The notes below the pieces were generated by a model, which was not told the DNA's origin, made no database searches, and was given only the letters and a program-made list of their open reading frames with translations. From assembly GCF_003858395.1 (NCBI RefSeq), contig NZ_QWEV01000005.1:2232001-2296000 (forward strand): a stretch of DNA of 64,000 nucleotides, read 5' to 3'. Positions 18,681 to 27,773 of the stretch are shown piece after piece; position 1 is the first letter of the stretch; each line of letters opens with the position of its first letter. Both the position numbers and the translations under genes were made by a program. Origin of the DNA: Acidipila sp. EB88. GTDB taxonomy: Bacteria > Acidobacteriota > Terriglobia > Terriglobales > Acidobacteriaceae.

Positions 18681-19576
18681 ACCGGTCCACCAGATGCTTC
18701 AAGCCGTACCGCCCGGGCTGGGTTCTCGTCGTCGGTCCGCTCGGCCTCGCTTTCCTCCGAGGCGTTGGGGGCTGGCTCGCCGCCCAATTTGCGAAAGGCC
18801 CGCCGTGCGGCTTCCTGCTCTGCTTTTTTCTTGGTGCTGCCGCTTCCCTGGGCCAGGGCTCGGCCGCCGTCCGGGTCGCTGGGCGCGGTGCGAACCTCGA
18901 CCAGGAAGCGCTTGCGGTGGTCCGGCCCGGTCTCCGCATGGAGTTGGTACTCCGGCTGCCCGGAGCCGCGCGCCTGCAGAAATTCCTGCAGTGCGGACTT
19001 GTAGTCCCCGATCGCGTGGTTGCTTTTCAGCTTCTGGAACAACGTGTCCGCCAGCGGCCCTACGATATGCCGCTCCACAAATCCGGCAGCCACCGGCAGT
19101 TCGCCGCTGTCCAGGTAGAGCGCCGCAGTGATGGCTTCGACACAGTTTGCCAGCAGCACCGCCTTGGTGCGACCGCCGTTGCGCTCCTCGCTGCGCCCCA
19201 TGCGCAGCCATTGGCCAAGCTGGAGCGTCTCGCCCACTTCGCCCAGGTGTTTGCGGCTTACCAGCGCGGCCCGCATGCGCGTCAACTCGCCCTCCCGGAG
19301 ACTCGGGAAGCGCTTGAACAGGATCTCGGCTACCAGCATGCCCACGATGGCGTCGCCAAGAAACTCGAGCCGCTCATTGTCGGTGGGCGCGGTGCCGGCG
19401 CCTGCCCGGGGGGCGGCTGGGCCGTTGGTTTGCAGTTCGTGGCGGAGGGAACTGTGCGTCAGGGCCTGCTCCAGCAGTGCGCCCTGGGTGAAGGCATAGC
19501 CAAGCTGCGCCTCCAGCCTGTTCACAGCGGGGCGAGCCGAGGAGCGGCTGCGAGCACTTGTGGTGTGTTCCGGCAA
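18677..19576 (-). CDS. rnc: Ribonuclease III
   Basis: 299 aa; processes double-stranded RNA, including rRNA precursors. The RNase III signature NERLEFLGD is at 67-75, with catalytic-site residues E71 and D75, and a second acidic site in NCVEAITAALYLD. A C-terminal dsRBD starts GDYKSALQEFLQ and includes STKKKAEQEAARRAF. There is an unusual Gly/Ala/Pro insert of about 15 residues just before the signature, and an acidic C-terminal tail. The start is TTG 19576 with AGGGAG nearby, so the true start may differ by a few codons. It heads the rnc-lepB-lepB-asmA operon. Confidence 0.93.
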   Translation of the reverse strand: MPEHTTSARSRSSARPAVNRLEAQLGYAFTQGALLEQALTHSSLRHELQTNGPAAPRAGAGTAPTDNERLEFLGDAIVGMLVAEILFKRFPSLREGELTRMRAALVSRKHLGEVGETLQLGQWLRMGRSEERNGGRTKAVLLANCVEAITAALYLDSGELPVAAGFVERHIVGPLADTLFQKLKSNHAIGDYKSALQEFLQARGSGQPEYQLHAETGPDHRKRFLVEVRTAPSDPDGGRALAQGSGSTKKKAEQEAARRAFRKLGGEPAPNASEESEAERTDDENPARAVRLEASGGPV

Positions 19577-19808
19577 GGCTCCCTGTCCCGCGATTGCCCA
19601 GAGTCTGCAACAGTCGCGTGTTTGAACGGGACCGGCGCACGGGGCATTGCCCGCGCTTCCAGCCCTCTCTTTACTGTAGAGGATGACGCCGCACCCCCGG
19701 GCCGCTGCCTGCGTTCAGGAAGACAATGGTCACCAGCGTTCAGGACCGCGCTTGCGGTGCAGGGTCACGTGCTGGCGGCAACCAGGCCAGGGCTGAGCTC
19801 ACTCCGGC

Positions 19809-21503
19809 CTATTCCGGTTTGGACGGGCTGTCGCCGTCCGGAGTTGCCGTGTGGGGCAGCGCATAGGGCTGCGCAATCCCCTTCTGGGCAGCCTGCAGCG
19901 TGTCCTGCTGGCCGTCACGCACGGTCATCGCGGTCTTATACTCCGCCAGGGCATCCGGGCGCTGGTCCCGCACATCGGCGATGCGGCCCAGGTAAATGTG
20001 CGACCAGGCCAGCAGGTGCGGGTCCTGCGACAGCCGGATGGTCTCGCGGAAGTCGTTCGCTGCCGAGTCCATGTCGCCCTTGAGCAGCCAGGTCAGCGCC
20101 AGCAAGTAGTCGGCGCGGGCCGGGTCGGCCGTGTGGTCCTTGATCGCCTGCATTGCCAGCTTGCTGGCTGCCTCGGCATCGCCCGCCTTGAGCTGGGCTT
20201 CCGCGTGGTCCAGTCCGCGGTCGCTCACCGGCATGCGGATCACGTCGCCCGGTGCCTGCTCCACGAAGCTGATCTGCTTGGCGCGATGCACCTCCACGTC
20301 CACATCCATGCCGAAGACCATGGGACCGACCGCTTCCTTGAGGCCTTCCGGGTTGTGCTCCAGCGTGCCCAGCTCGTTGTAAAAGTACTGGGTAAGCACG
20401 AACCCTTCGCGCATGGATTTGGTCACCGCCGCCTGGCGCACCGCTTCCGCCTGCTGCAGCGACACATCGCGCTGGTGCTGCAGCCTTGGCACGTCGGCAC
20501 GGGCAGCATCCGCGGGGATCACGAACAGCGTGACGCCGGTGTCCATGGTGCGCGCCTCGATCCCGCGGATCATGCATTCGATCACGAGTGACACGATGTC
20601 GGCGCGGTACTGGTACTCGAGCGGCGCTTCGCGCACCGTCTTGAGCAGTGGCAGCAGGCGATCCATGGAACTGGCGCGTGCATACAGCAGCGGCTCCACG
20701 TCGTAGTGCAGGTAGGTGTGGCGCACGTCATGCAGATTGATCGTGCCATTTACCGGCGACGCCACCACCACGTAATCCGTTCCGTAAACACGCGCGTTGG
20801 TCTGCCCGGGGTCAAGCATCGGCTCCAGCACCACCAGGAAACGCGAACCGGTGTAAGTGCTGGTCGGCAGCTTGAGGTAGATATTGGCGTCCAGGATCAT
20901 GTGTGTCAGCGGGTCGTGCAGTCTGGTGACCTCCGCCTCGTACTCCGGGTGAAAGCGCAGCCAGATCAAATGGAGCTGCACCTGCTCAGCAAATTGGCGC
21001 AAAATTGGCAGCATCTCCACGACCTGGGTCGCATCGGGCGGCATATCCGCCAGCTCCACGGAAGGCGAAAGCTCGGGCGGCGGCGTGAGATACAACGCCA
21101 GCGAGACATACTGGGCCAGATCGCGGGAGCCCTCGTACAGGCGGTGCCCGTTGATAAAGGAACACAGCTTGTCGCGGGTATCGCGTGCCTCGGCGGACTG
21201 CCGCGCCGCTTGGTTGACCGCATCTCGCACCCGCTGCCGGATCGGGTCTGACTGGGCGAGGCCCGCGTCATAACCGCAGGCATTCAGCGCGACTGCGACA
21301 TCAAACAGAGCCTCGCTCGACTCGAGCGACACGGCAGGTCCTGTCGGGTCCACCAGCGCAGGCGGCTTGGGCGTGCGTTGCGCCTGCTGCGCCTTGCCAT
21401 CGCTTACAGTTTTTGGCGCCTGCGCCGTAAGGGCCAGTGGCAAGCACAGGATCAGCGTGAGGCAGGTGGTGCGAAGGGCGTCGAAAGCTCGAAGAGATGG
21501 CAT
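19809..21503 (-). CDS. Secreted protein with C-terminal TPR-like region
   Basis: 564 aa with a signal peptide (LRTTCLTLILCLPLALTAQA). The central 350 residues (about 60-420) contain an FINGHRLYE motif, conserved Tyr/His pairs (HTYLHYDVEPLL) and a helical body; the last 130 residues look like two or three TPR units (AEAQLKAGDAEAASKLAMQAI, YLLALTWLLKGDMDSAANDF). It resembles uncharacterised secreted acidobacterial proteins. No catalytic motif was identified; a metallopeptidase-like role is possible only through the conserved His residues. It is 230 nt upstream of rnc on the same strand. Confidence 0.8.
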   Translation of the reverse strand: MPSLRAFDALRTTCLTLILCLPLALTAQAPKTVSDGKAQQAQRTPKPPALVDPTGPAVSLESSEALFDVAVALNACGYDAGLAQSDPIRQRVRDAVNQAARQSAEARDTRDKLCSFINGHRLYEGSRDLAQYVSLALYLTPPPELSPSVELADMPPDATQVVEMLPILRQFAEQVQLHLIWLRFHPEYEAEVTRLHDPLTHMILDANIYLKLPTSTYTGSRFLVVLEPMLDPGQTNARVYGTDYVVVASPVNGTINLHDVRHTYLHYDVEPLLYARASSMDRLLPLLKTVREAPLEYQYRADIVSLVIECMIRGIEARTMDTGVTLFVIPADAARADVPRLQHQRDVSLQQAEAVRQAAVTKSMREGFVLTQYFYNELGTLEHNPEGLKEAVGPMVFGMDVDVEVHRAKQISFVEQAPGDVIRMPVSDRGLDHAEAQLKAGDAEAASKLAMQAIKDHTADPARADYLLALTWLLKGDMDSAANDFRETIRLSQDPHLLAWSHIYLGRIADVRDQRPDALAEYKTAMTVRDGQQDTLQAAQKGIAQPYALPHTATPDGDSPSKPE

Positions 21504-21556
21504 GATTTGGGTGGCCGAAGCCTAGGCCCAAGTCTATGCAGGCTGGCAACAAGGGG

Positions 21557-21970
21557 TCAAACGGCGCGGCCCACGGGCACCATCAGGCAGAAGAAGAGAA
21601 ATGCGCCGCTCACGCAGAGCGAGGCGAGCCGCATGCGGACCTGGTCCAGGTAGTCCGCATCCGGGCCGCCGACCCGGATGCGCTTGCCGAGCGATCGATA
21701 CAGCCCGATGGCATGAAATGCCCCAATAAGCCCGAACCAGTCGAAGAGCAGTAGCCACGGCAGCCTGGGCGCCCCGGCCAGCACGAGCGCTGCGGAAAGG
21801 GAGTCCGCACGATGGTGGGCGTGCAGCAGGATCCGGAGCGCAAACGCCCAGGGAAGAATTCCGGACCAGCCCGAGAGAAGCAGGGCCAACCCGAGCATGA
21901 TCCGTGAGTGCCCCTCGGTCCTGCCCTGGTAAGGACCAAGAGCATTGAATGCGTCGTTTGCAGCCGCCAT
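21557..21970 (-). CDS. Small multi-pass membrane protein
   Basis: 137 aa from ATG 21970, supported by GGAG 8 nt upstream. Three to four hydrophobic helices: GLALLLSGWSGILPWAFAL, LSAALVLAGAPRLPWLLLF..IGAF and LCVSGAFLFFCLMVP. A short cytoplasmic GKRIRVGGPDADYLDQ loop lies between. No family is recognised; it resembles small uncharacterised membrane proteins of acidobacteria. Confidence 0.65.
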   Translation of the reverse strand: MAAANDAFNALGPYQGRTEGHSRIMLGLALLLSGWSGILPWAFALRILLHAHHRADSLSAALVLAGAPRLPWLLLFDWFGLIGAFHAIGLYRSLGKRIRVGGPDADYLDQVRMRLASLCVSGAFLFFCLMVPVGRAV

Positions 21971-22138
21971 GGGGAATGCTCCACCAGGAAAGAACGTTGC
22001 GCCGAACACAGCGTAAGCTCCACGCGGAGAGAGCACAACCAGAACCGCAGCCGGCACCTGCGCGTGCGCGCCGTACGTCCAGGATTGAACCAACTATTAG
22101 GTTATCAGGAAGCCGACCGACATCTCCTGGCCTGTCGT

Positions 22139-22591
22139 TCAGCGCCCGAATTGCCTGAGGTGATGATCCGTGTGGAGGTATCCCCACCGCATCCAGTCCA
22201 CCGGGGACATGGGCCCGAAGAAGGAGTGATCCACGCGGCGCTGTTCCGGCTGGCAGAAGCGTCGCATCTCCAACAGAACCTCGGCCCGGTCGCTCTCAAA
22301 CGGACCCGCCTGCATCACGGCTGTGCCGCGTTTGAGTGCCGGCACCGTTGCGAAGTTCCTGCGCCAGGGTATCTCTGTCCATAACGCCGCGAACTTCAGC
22401 ACGGCCCGCGGCATGGGTACTTCGACTGGCGCCGCCTCGATCTCTCCCATGGCGACCCGAAAGGCCCCGCGCAGATGGCAGAGCATCTCCGCCGCGTTCA
22501 TCACACCCCACAGGGCCGGGTCATCCGCAACCACCAAGTGCAGTCGTTGCACGATCTCAGCCAGGTCCGCCGGGTTCGCCAGGGTTCGCAT
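22139..22591 (-). CDS. DUF1569 (DinB-superfamily) protein
   Basis: 150 aa. WGVMNAAEMLCHLRGAF and the C-terminal MRWGYLHTDHHLRQFGR are characteristic of DUF1569, a four-helix DinB-like fold in which His residues (HL, HTDHH) bind a metal. DHSFFGPMS lies between. The start at ATG 22591 is chosen because upstream codons are Arg/Cys-rich and unlike the family. Likely a cytosolic metal-dependent transferase or hydrolase of unknown substrate. Confidence 0.8.
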   Translation of the reverse strand: MRTLANPADLAEIVQRLHLVVADDPALWGVMNAAEMLCHLRGAFRVAMGEIEAAPVEVPMPRAVLKFAALWTEIPWRRNFATVPALKRGTAVMQAGPFESDRAEVLLEMRRFCQPEQRRVDHSFFGPMSPVDWMRWGYLHTDHHLRQFGR

Positions 22592-22699
22592 GTCGATGCA
22601 ACAAATAGCACGTTCCGCGCCCGGCACACGAGCTCTTCTCCGGCATCGCAACGAGCCGGCAGGAACTGGTTAGTATGGACGGCAGGAGAACGCCTGTTG

Positions 22700-23341
22700 A
22701 TGATGCGCGTACATGGCACCACTGCTGTTCTGCTCGCTGGCCTCGCGCTGGCCTGCCTTGCGCCCGCGGTCCCGGCCCAGACAACCACGGCCCAGACTTC
22801 CAAAACCCCGTCCGCCACTTCCGTGCACCACCCCCGCGCAAAAACCACGGCTGCCAGACCCGCGGCGAAACCCTGCCCGCCCGCGCTGCCCGATCCCGTC
22901 ACACCCGCCGGGCTTGCTCCCGCGACCGGTCCGGTCCAGACGGCATTTGCGCTGCGCTATGTGGACACCACGATCGGCACGGGCGCACTGGTGGTCGCGG
23001 GCGAACCTCTCACCGTCCACTACACGGGCTGGCTTGCGTCGGATGGCACCAAGTTTGACTCGTCGCTCGATCGCGGCACGCCCATCACCTTCCAGCAGGG
23101 GGCACATCGCGTCATTCCAGGCTGGGACCAGGGCTTCACCGGTATGCGGGTCGGCGGCAAACGCCGCCTGTTTATCCCGTACCAGTTGGCGTATGGAGAC
23201 ATGGGACATCCACCGGCGATCCCGGAGAAGAGCGACCTGATCTTCGACATCGAGCTGGTGGCGGCCGGTGACTCGCCTGAGCCTCCGCAGCCGCCTGCGC
23301 CGGCAACCCCGCCTAATCCGGCTGGTTCGCCAAATCGCTGA
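22700..23341 (+). CDS. FKBP-type peptidyl-prolyl cis-trans isomerase (secreted)
   Basis: 213 aa. Signal peptide (TTAVLLAGLALACLAPAVPA), a Thr/Pro/Lys-rich spacer (about 27-75) and one FKBP domain: LTVHYTGWLASDGTKFDSS, VIPGWDQGFTGMRVGGKRRL and IPYQLAYG, all standard FKBP landmarks. It speeds proline isomerisation during envelope protein folding. The last 25 residues are Pro/Ala-rich. AGGAG lies about 12 nt before ATG 22700; ATG 22703 is an alternative. Confidence 0.92.
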   Translation: MMRVHGTTAVLLAGLALACLAPAVPAQTTTAQTSKTPSATSVHHPRAKTTAARPAAKPCPPALPDPVTPAGLAPATGPVQTAFALRYVDTTIGTGALVVAGEPLTVHYTGWLASDGTKFDSSLDRGTPITFQQGAHRVIPGWDQGFTGMRVGGKRRLFIPYQLAYGDMGHPPAIPEKSDLIFDIELVAAGDSPEPPQPPAPATPPNPAGSPNR

Positions 23342-23358
23342 ACAGCGAACTTACAGCG

Positions 23359-24045
23359 TTAGCCAGGGACCGAGACGCCCGCCAGCGACAGGATCACCGA
23401 CCCGCGCACGGGCTCCCCGAAGACGTGCGCGGGCACAAACACGCTCCACATCATCTCGTTCGCCAGCGCGGACTGCGACCGCTTGTCTTCTACGCCGGAG
23501 AGAACGCGATAGTCGTACACGCGCCCGGCGGCATCCACAAAAACCCGTACCACCACCGAACCGTCTAGGGTCCCGAGCGGGTTAGAGCCGTCGGGTAGGG
23601 ACGCATACAAGAGCCGCGGCGGCGAAGCCATGCCGATCGGTTCATCGCGGGCCGCGGCGGGTTCGGGCGCAGCCAGGGTGCCGACCAGCAGAAGCAGTGC
23701 ACCCAGCATGAGCACCGCGCTCGCCAGGCCGGCCGACGCCTGCACGGCCAGCGGGGCGAAGCTGTTGCGCCAGGTCATGCGGAGCTTCGCCAGCATGGCG
23801 CGCGGGGTGCGCGCCTGTTGCTGCGAGATAGCGACGCGAAGCTGCAAAGCCAGCATGGACGGCGGCTTGGCTGGACCCAGGGTGCCCAGCACGTCCACCG
23901 TGGCGCGCCACTCCGCAAAGCTGTGCGTGCAGGGGGCGCAGTGCCGGAGGTGCTCCTCCATGTCGGCCATGGCAACGCCGGAAAGGGTGCCATCCAGGTA
24001 GCTTGAAAACTGTTCTTCGACTTCAGTGCAGAGCAGGATGGTCAT
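23359..24045 (-). CDS. Anti-sigma factor with zf-HC2 and TonB-C-like domain
   Basis: 228 aa. The N-terminal zinc finger MEEHLRHCAPC (H32, C36, C39) is typical of anti-sigma domains that bind an ECF sigma factor. One transmembrane helix (about 105-128) follows. The periplasmic domain resembles a TonB C-terminal/energy-transducer domain: GSVVVRVFVDAAGRVYDYRVLSG, then SVFVPAHVFGEPVRGSV. Its ATG overlaps the stop of the upstream sigma gene (ATGA). The family function of the zinc finger is established; that the TonB-C-like domain senses envelope or outer-membrane transport status is an inference. Confidence 0.85.
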   Translation of the reverse strand: MTILLCTEVEEQFSSYLDGTLSGVAMADMEEHLRHCAPCTHSFAEWRATVDVLGTLGPAKPPSMLALQLRVAISQQQARTPRAMLAKLRMTWRNSFAPLAVQASAGLASAVLMLGALLLLVGTLAAPEPAAARDEPIGMASPPRLLYASLPDGSNPLGTLDGSVVVRVFVDAAGRVYDYRVLSGVEDKRSQSALANEMMWSVFVPAHVFGEPVRGSVILSLAGVSVPG

Positions 24046-24764
24046 TGGCCGCCTCCCTTCGCGACTCTGCCAGATGCCAGGCTTTTGCCCGTACCACGCG
24101 CGCTGCCTACCGAGGCGGCAGGGCGGCGTGCGTTCATAAATGGCGCGAGCCGCACCTTGAGGTGCGCACGTCCCCGCATCAGGCGCGACTTCACGGTGCC
24201 GAGCTGGACGTCCAGAATTTCCGCAATCTCTTCGTAGGAGAAGCCTTCAATGTCGCGCAGGACCACCGCGGTCCGAAAGGCCGCAGGGATCTCGCGCAGC
24301 TCAATCTCCACCCGCTCCCGCAGTTCGGCCTGGGCGGCGGCGTCAAACGGTGAGTCCCCGCCGCATGCCAGCGTTTCCAGCAGCGACAATCCTTCGCCGT
24401 CTTCGGAGGCGCACTCGCAGTCGAGCGGAACCTCGCGCTCGCAGTGGCGTCGCCACCAGCGGCGCTGGTTCGAGACTTCGTGGATGGCAATGCGATAGAT
24501 CCAGGTGCGCAGGCTGGAGTCGCCGTGGAAGCCGCGGACCCCGCGGTAGACCTTGATGAAGATCTCCTGCACGAGGTCGGGTGCGTCCGACGGGTTGCGC
24601 ATGGTGCGGGCAACCAGGCTGTAGATAGGTTGGTGATACTGCGCGATCAGCGAAGCAAACGCTTCCTCAGAGCCGGCCTTCAGCTCCATGAGGATGGAGG
24701 CTTCTTCAGGACGAACTCCCCCAATCGCACTCGCTAGATTGCCCAAAGCCGCTCCTGCGTGCAC
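24042..24764 (-). CDS. ECF RNA polymerase sigma factor
   Basis: 240 aa starting GTG 24764, chosen for GGAGG 7 nt upstream. Region 2: YSLVARTMRNPSDAPDLVQEIFIKVYRG and RTWIYRIAIHEVSNQRR. Region 4: IPAAFRTAVVLRDIEGFSYEEIAEILDVQLGTVKSRLMRGRAHLK. A long Cys-containing acidic linker (LDCECASEDGEG) and a basic C-terminal tail of about 35 residues are extra. It pairs with the overlapping anti-sigma gene. Confidence 0.94.
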   Translation of the reverse strand: MHAGAALGNLASAIGGVRPEEASILMELKAGSEEAFASLIAQYHQPIYSLVARTMRNPSDAPDLVQEIFIKVYRGVRGFHGDSSLRTWIYRIAIHEVSNQRRWWRRHCEREVPLDCECASEDGEGLSLLETLACGGDSPFDAAAQAELRERVEIELREIPAAFRTAVVLRDIEGFSYEEIAEILDVQLGTVKSRLMRGRAHLKVRLAPFMNARRPAASVGSARGTGKSLASGRVAKGGGQ

Positions 24765-24950
24765 GCCGTTGCCTCCACCTTAGCAGGCGCCTGCGTGACC
24801 GAACAGTCCCGGCGGAGCGGAATCTGGGTCGTTGCCGCGAAATGCCTGCTTTCAGGGCAGACACCGGTACGGCTTGCACGGTTCCTGGAAAAATCTTCCC
24901 GCTGCCGCCTACGGTCACGCCGCCAGGAACCAGGGCAACCCCCGACTGGC

Positions 24951-25598
24951 CTACTGCGCTGGGGGCGTGGTCGGTTTTGGCGCGGCCGGCTTCGGCTTCA
25001 CTGCTTTTTTCTTGTGGGTGGCCGTTGCCGTGGTCTTGTCGCCGTCGGTCACCATGGTGGGTGCTACCGCTGCTCGGGGCGCACTTACCGCCGCCTGGGC
25101 CCGCAGCTGCGCGGTGGTGCTGGCCAACTGCTGCTCCTGAGCCACCGCTGCACCCTGCAACAGGTCGCCAAAGTTTCTGCGCGCGTCTTCGAGCGTGCTC
25201 AGCGCGGTGTGGAGCCGGTCCGTGTCGGTGTCGGGTGCGGACAGGTCCGCGGTCTCCACCACGCGCAGCAGCACATCGTACAGCGCGTCCACATTGCGGA
25301 ACACGGGCAGGTTCTGCGACACCACGCCGGGGGCGGCATCCGCCGTGGCCAGCAGCCCGGGCAGCGTGCCGTCCAGGTCGCGGGTGATGGACGCGATGTT
25401 GCTGTTGGCCTCTTCGCGCACCCCGCCGGGCGCTTTCCACTTGTCGAGATGCACTGCGGCGAGGCTCTGGCGCAGGGTGCCGAGCGCCGGGGACAGCATG
25501 CTGGAAGCGGTTGCAGCGGGCGTCGCCACCTGGGCGGAGAGCAGCGCAGGGGAGACGCAAAGAGCGGGAACGAGGGCGATCAAGAGGAAGCTGCGCAT
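24951..25598 (-). CDS. Secreted helical protein of unknown function
   Basis: 215 aa from ATG 25598. Signal peptide SFLLIALVPALCVSPALLSA, then a helical region (about 35-160) and a Lys/Ala/Pro-rich tail (HKKKAVKPKPAAPKP). No family is recognised. It is 133 nt downstream of the GH51 gene on the same strand, so it may be co-transcribed with the carbohydrate genes. Confidence 0.65.
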   Translation of the reverse strand: MRSFLLIALVPALCVSPALLSAQVATPAATASSMLSPALGTLRQSLAAVHLDKWKAPGGVREEANSNIASITRDLDGTLPGLLATADAAPGVVSQNLPVFRNVDALYDVLLRVVETADLSAPDTDTDRLHTALSTLEDARRNFGDLLQGAAVAQEQQLASTTAQLRAQAAVSAPRAAVAPTMVTDGDKTTATATHKKKAVKPKPAAPKPTTPPAQ

Positions 25599-25731
25599 GG
25601 TTTGTCCGTGTTCAGCATACGTTTTTGCGACGTTTGCTGTGCTGGCACTGCCTTGTGCGGCGAGAACCGGGGCATGCGCGTTGCTTCGCATGCCACTCGC
25701 TTTCGCCGCAGTTCGTGACGAAACAGGGAGG

Positions 25732-27663
25732 TCAGCGGCTGCTCGGGACCTCGAGCACGTTGATCGACAAGGGCGACAGCACCAGCTCAAAGCTCGCGCC
25801 CAGCCCCTGCACATCATGCTCGGCCGGCACAATGCGGGTCGGTTCCGTGATGGTGTTGGTTGCCGCGGTCGATGGGGCGGACAACATGTACATGTGGCCC
25901 GTCGTACCCACCTGCTTTGCGCCATGGAGATCCAGGTGTACCGACTGCGCCGTGGTGTTGGCATTCACCAGCTTGAGGTAGAGCGTACCGCTGCGCGAAT
26001 CGCGCGTCACCGACTGGAACACCCGCAACGGCTCGGCACCGTCCGCGAACGCACTCTGGAGAATCTCGTCACCATGGTGCTGCGCGAACAGCACCTGCGC
26101 ATAGTAGCTCGGCGAGCCGTAGGACCGCATGGCGTCGTAGCCGATCAGGTCGGTGTCCCACTGCAGCCCGCCCGGGTTGATGTTGGTGAACAGCGGCGCG
26201 TAGGAGCTCAGCACGATCACGTCGCTGTTGCGCTCCATGCCCGTCATCCACGCCGCATCGCCAAGCGCCGCGCCGAAGTTCGGCGTGGGCAGCCCTTCGC
26301 GCGTGGCCCACTCACCCACAAAGATCTTGGTGCCGTCGCGGTCGGTTTTGTCGTAGTGGTGCACGTCGTCGAAAAACTCCTGCGCGGTCTTGTAGTAGTG
26401 GTCGTCCACCACGTCCATCGCATGCCCCTTCACGGCAGTGGTCGCGATGATTGAAAGCAGCGGATACTGCGCCTTGATCGCGTCGTAGAACTGCGCGTAC
26501 CGCTTGTCGTAGCTGCCCGACTTATCGAAGTTGTCCTCGTTGCCGACCTCGACATAGTGCACCGTGAACGGTTTCGGGTGCCCGTCCTTGGCGCGCTCCG
26601 CACCCCAGCGCGTCGTCGCCGCACCCGTCACGTACTCGATCTCGTCCAGAGCATCCTGCACATAGGGAGCGAGCGCCGCGCCGGGTTCCACGTGCTCCTG
26701 TTGCAGGGAGTACCCGCCGTAGACCGCCAGCACCGGCTGGATGCCAAGATCTTCACACCACTCCAGGAACTCCAGCAGGCCCATGCCATCCGAGCTGCGA
26801 TAGCTCCAAGGGCCCTGGTGGGTGGGCCGGTCCACCATGGGACCGATCGTCTTTTTCCAGTCGAAGCGCTCCGCAATGTGGTCACCCTCGAGATAGTTGC
26901 CGCCGGGCATGCGCAGAAACGTCGGGTGCATGGCGGCGAGCTTCTCCATCAGGTCGATGCGATTGCCGCCCACGCGCCCCTTGTATGTCGGCGGGAACAG
27001 CGAGGCAAGTCCGAACCAGTAGGTGCCGGGCTCGGCCACGGACAGCACAAAGTGGTAGCGTTCGGAAGTCACAAGCTCGCCGGTCTGCAGTGTGGTGCTG
27101 TACTTCTGCCAGTCGCTGCCGACGCCCGGGACCGTTTGCTCGGCCACGGCCTTGCCGGTGTCGTCGCTGACCAGTGCCACCGTGACGGTGCTGCCCGGCT
27201 TGGCCGCCTTGGCGTAGAAAGACGCCTGGTACGTGGTGTGCGGCCGCACGGCAATGCCCCAGTAGCCTTCGTTCGCGATGCCCGCGGCATTGCCCGCGCC
27301 GGGGCTCACCGAAGCAACGCTCAGCTTCACGCTGGTGGGCAGCGCGGCACTTGGTCCCGTGGCCTGGTCCGGCGTCATGGACGCGCGGGCATCGCCCTGC
27401 TGCGAAAGTGTCCAGTGCTCCACGCCCGACCAGCTGCTGCGGAACGTGCGGTTTCGCAACAGCTCCCCGTACAAACCGCCGTCGTAGGAGTAGTTGATCT
27501 CTTCGGTCATCAACCCGTACAGGGTTGGGCTGCTCTTCGCCCGGGCCGCGCCCGCATCAATCGTGAGCGTGGAGGGCTGCGCCTGCGCATGGCCGGACAT
27601 CGGAACAGTCATGCACAGGGCGGCCAGCAAAGCCGTGGAAGAACAGCGGGTGCAACGCTTCAT
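25732..27663 (-). CDS. GH51 alpha-L-arabinofuranosidase (secreted)
   Basis: 643 aa, secreted (signal peptide STALLAALCMTVPMSGHA). The catalytic (beta/alpha)8 barrel has acid/base Glu in VEVGNEDNF and nucleophile Glu in KIFVGEWATR; substrate-side motifs are LYGLMTEEINYSYDGGLYGELL and FLRMPGGNYLEGDH. It should release terminal arabinofuranose from arabinoxylan or arabinan. An N-terminal carbohydrate-binding-like beta domain (about 100-225) precedes the barrel. The start has GAGGA 6-7 nt upstream. It follows the sugar-porter gene by 110 nt on the same strand and is paralogous to the GH51 at 42.7-44.7 kb. Confidence 0.92.
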   Translation of the reverse strand: MKRCTRCSSTALLAALCMTVPMSGHAQAQPSTLTIDAGAARAKSSPTLYGLMTEEINYSYDGGLYGELLRNRTFRSSWSGVEHWTLSQQGDARASMTPDQATGPSAALPTSVKLSVASVSPGAGNAAGIANEGYWGIAVRPHTTYQASFYAKAAKPGSTVTVALVSDDTGKAVAEQTVPGVGSDWQKYSTTLQTGELVTSERYHFVLSVAEPGTYWFGLASLFPPTYKGRVGGNRIDLMEKLAAMHPTFLRMPGGNYLEGDHIAERFDWKKTIGPMVDRPTHQGPWSYRSSDGMGLLEFLEWCEDLGIQPVLAVYGGYSLQQEHVEPGAALAPYVQDALDEIEYVTGAATTRWGAERAKDGHPKPFTVHYVEVGNEDNFDKSGSYDKRYAQFYDAIKAQYPLLSIIATTAVKGHAMDVVDDHYYKTAQEFFDDVHHYDKTDRDGTKIFVGEWATREGLPTPNFGAALGDAAWMTGMERNSDVIVLSSYAPLFTNINPGGLQWDTDLIGYDAMRSYGSPSYYAQVLFAQHHGDEILQSAFADGAEPLRVFQSVTRDSRSGTLYLKLVNANTTAQSVHLDLHGAKQVGTTGHMYMLSAPSTAATNTITEPTRIVPAEHDVQGLGASFELVLSPLSINVLEVPSSR

Positions 27664-27773
27664 GCAGGGTCCTCGGGGCGAACAGGGTGGGGTGGCCGGG
27701 CCTGATCAGCATAGCGAAGAAGCTGCCGCTCCGTCTTGGCATTCGCAATGCCGATCCTGCCACCCGCTTGCGC

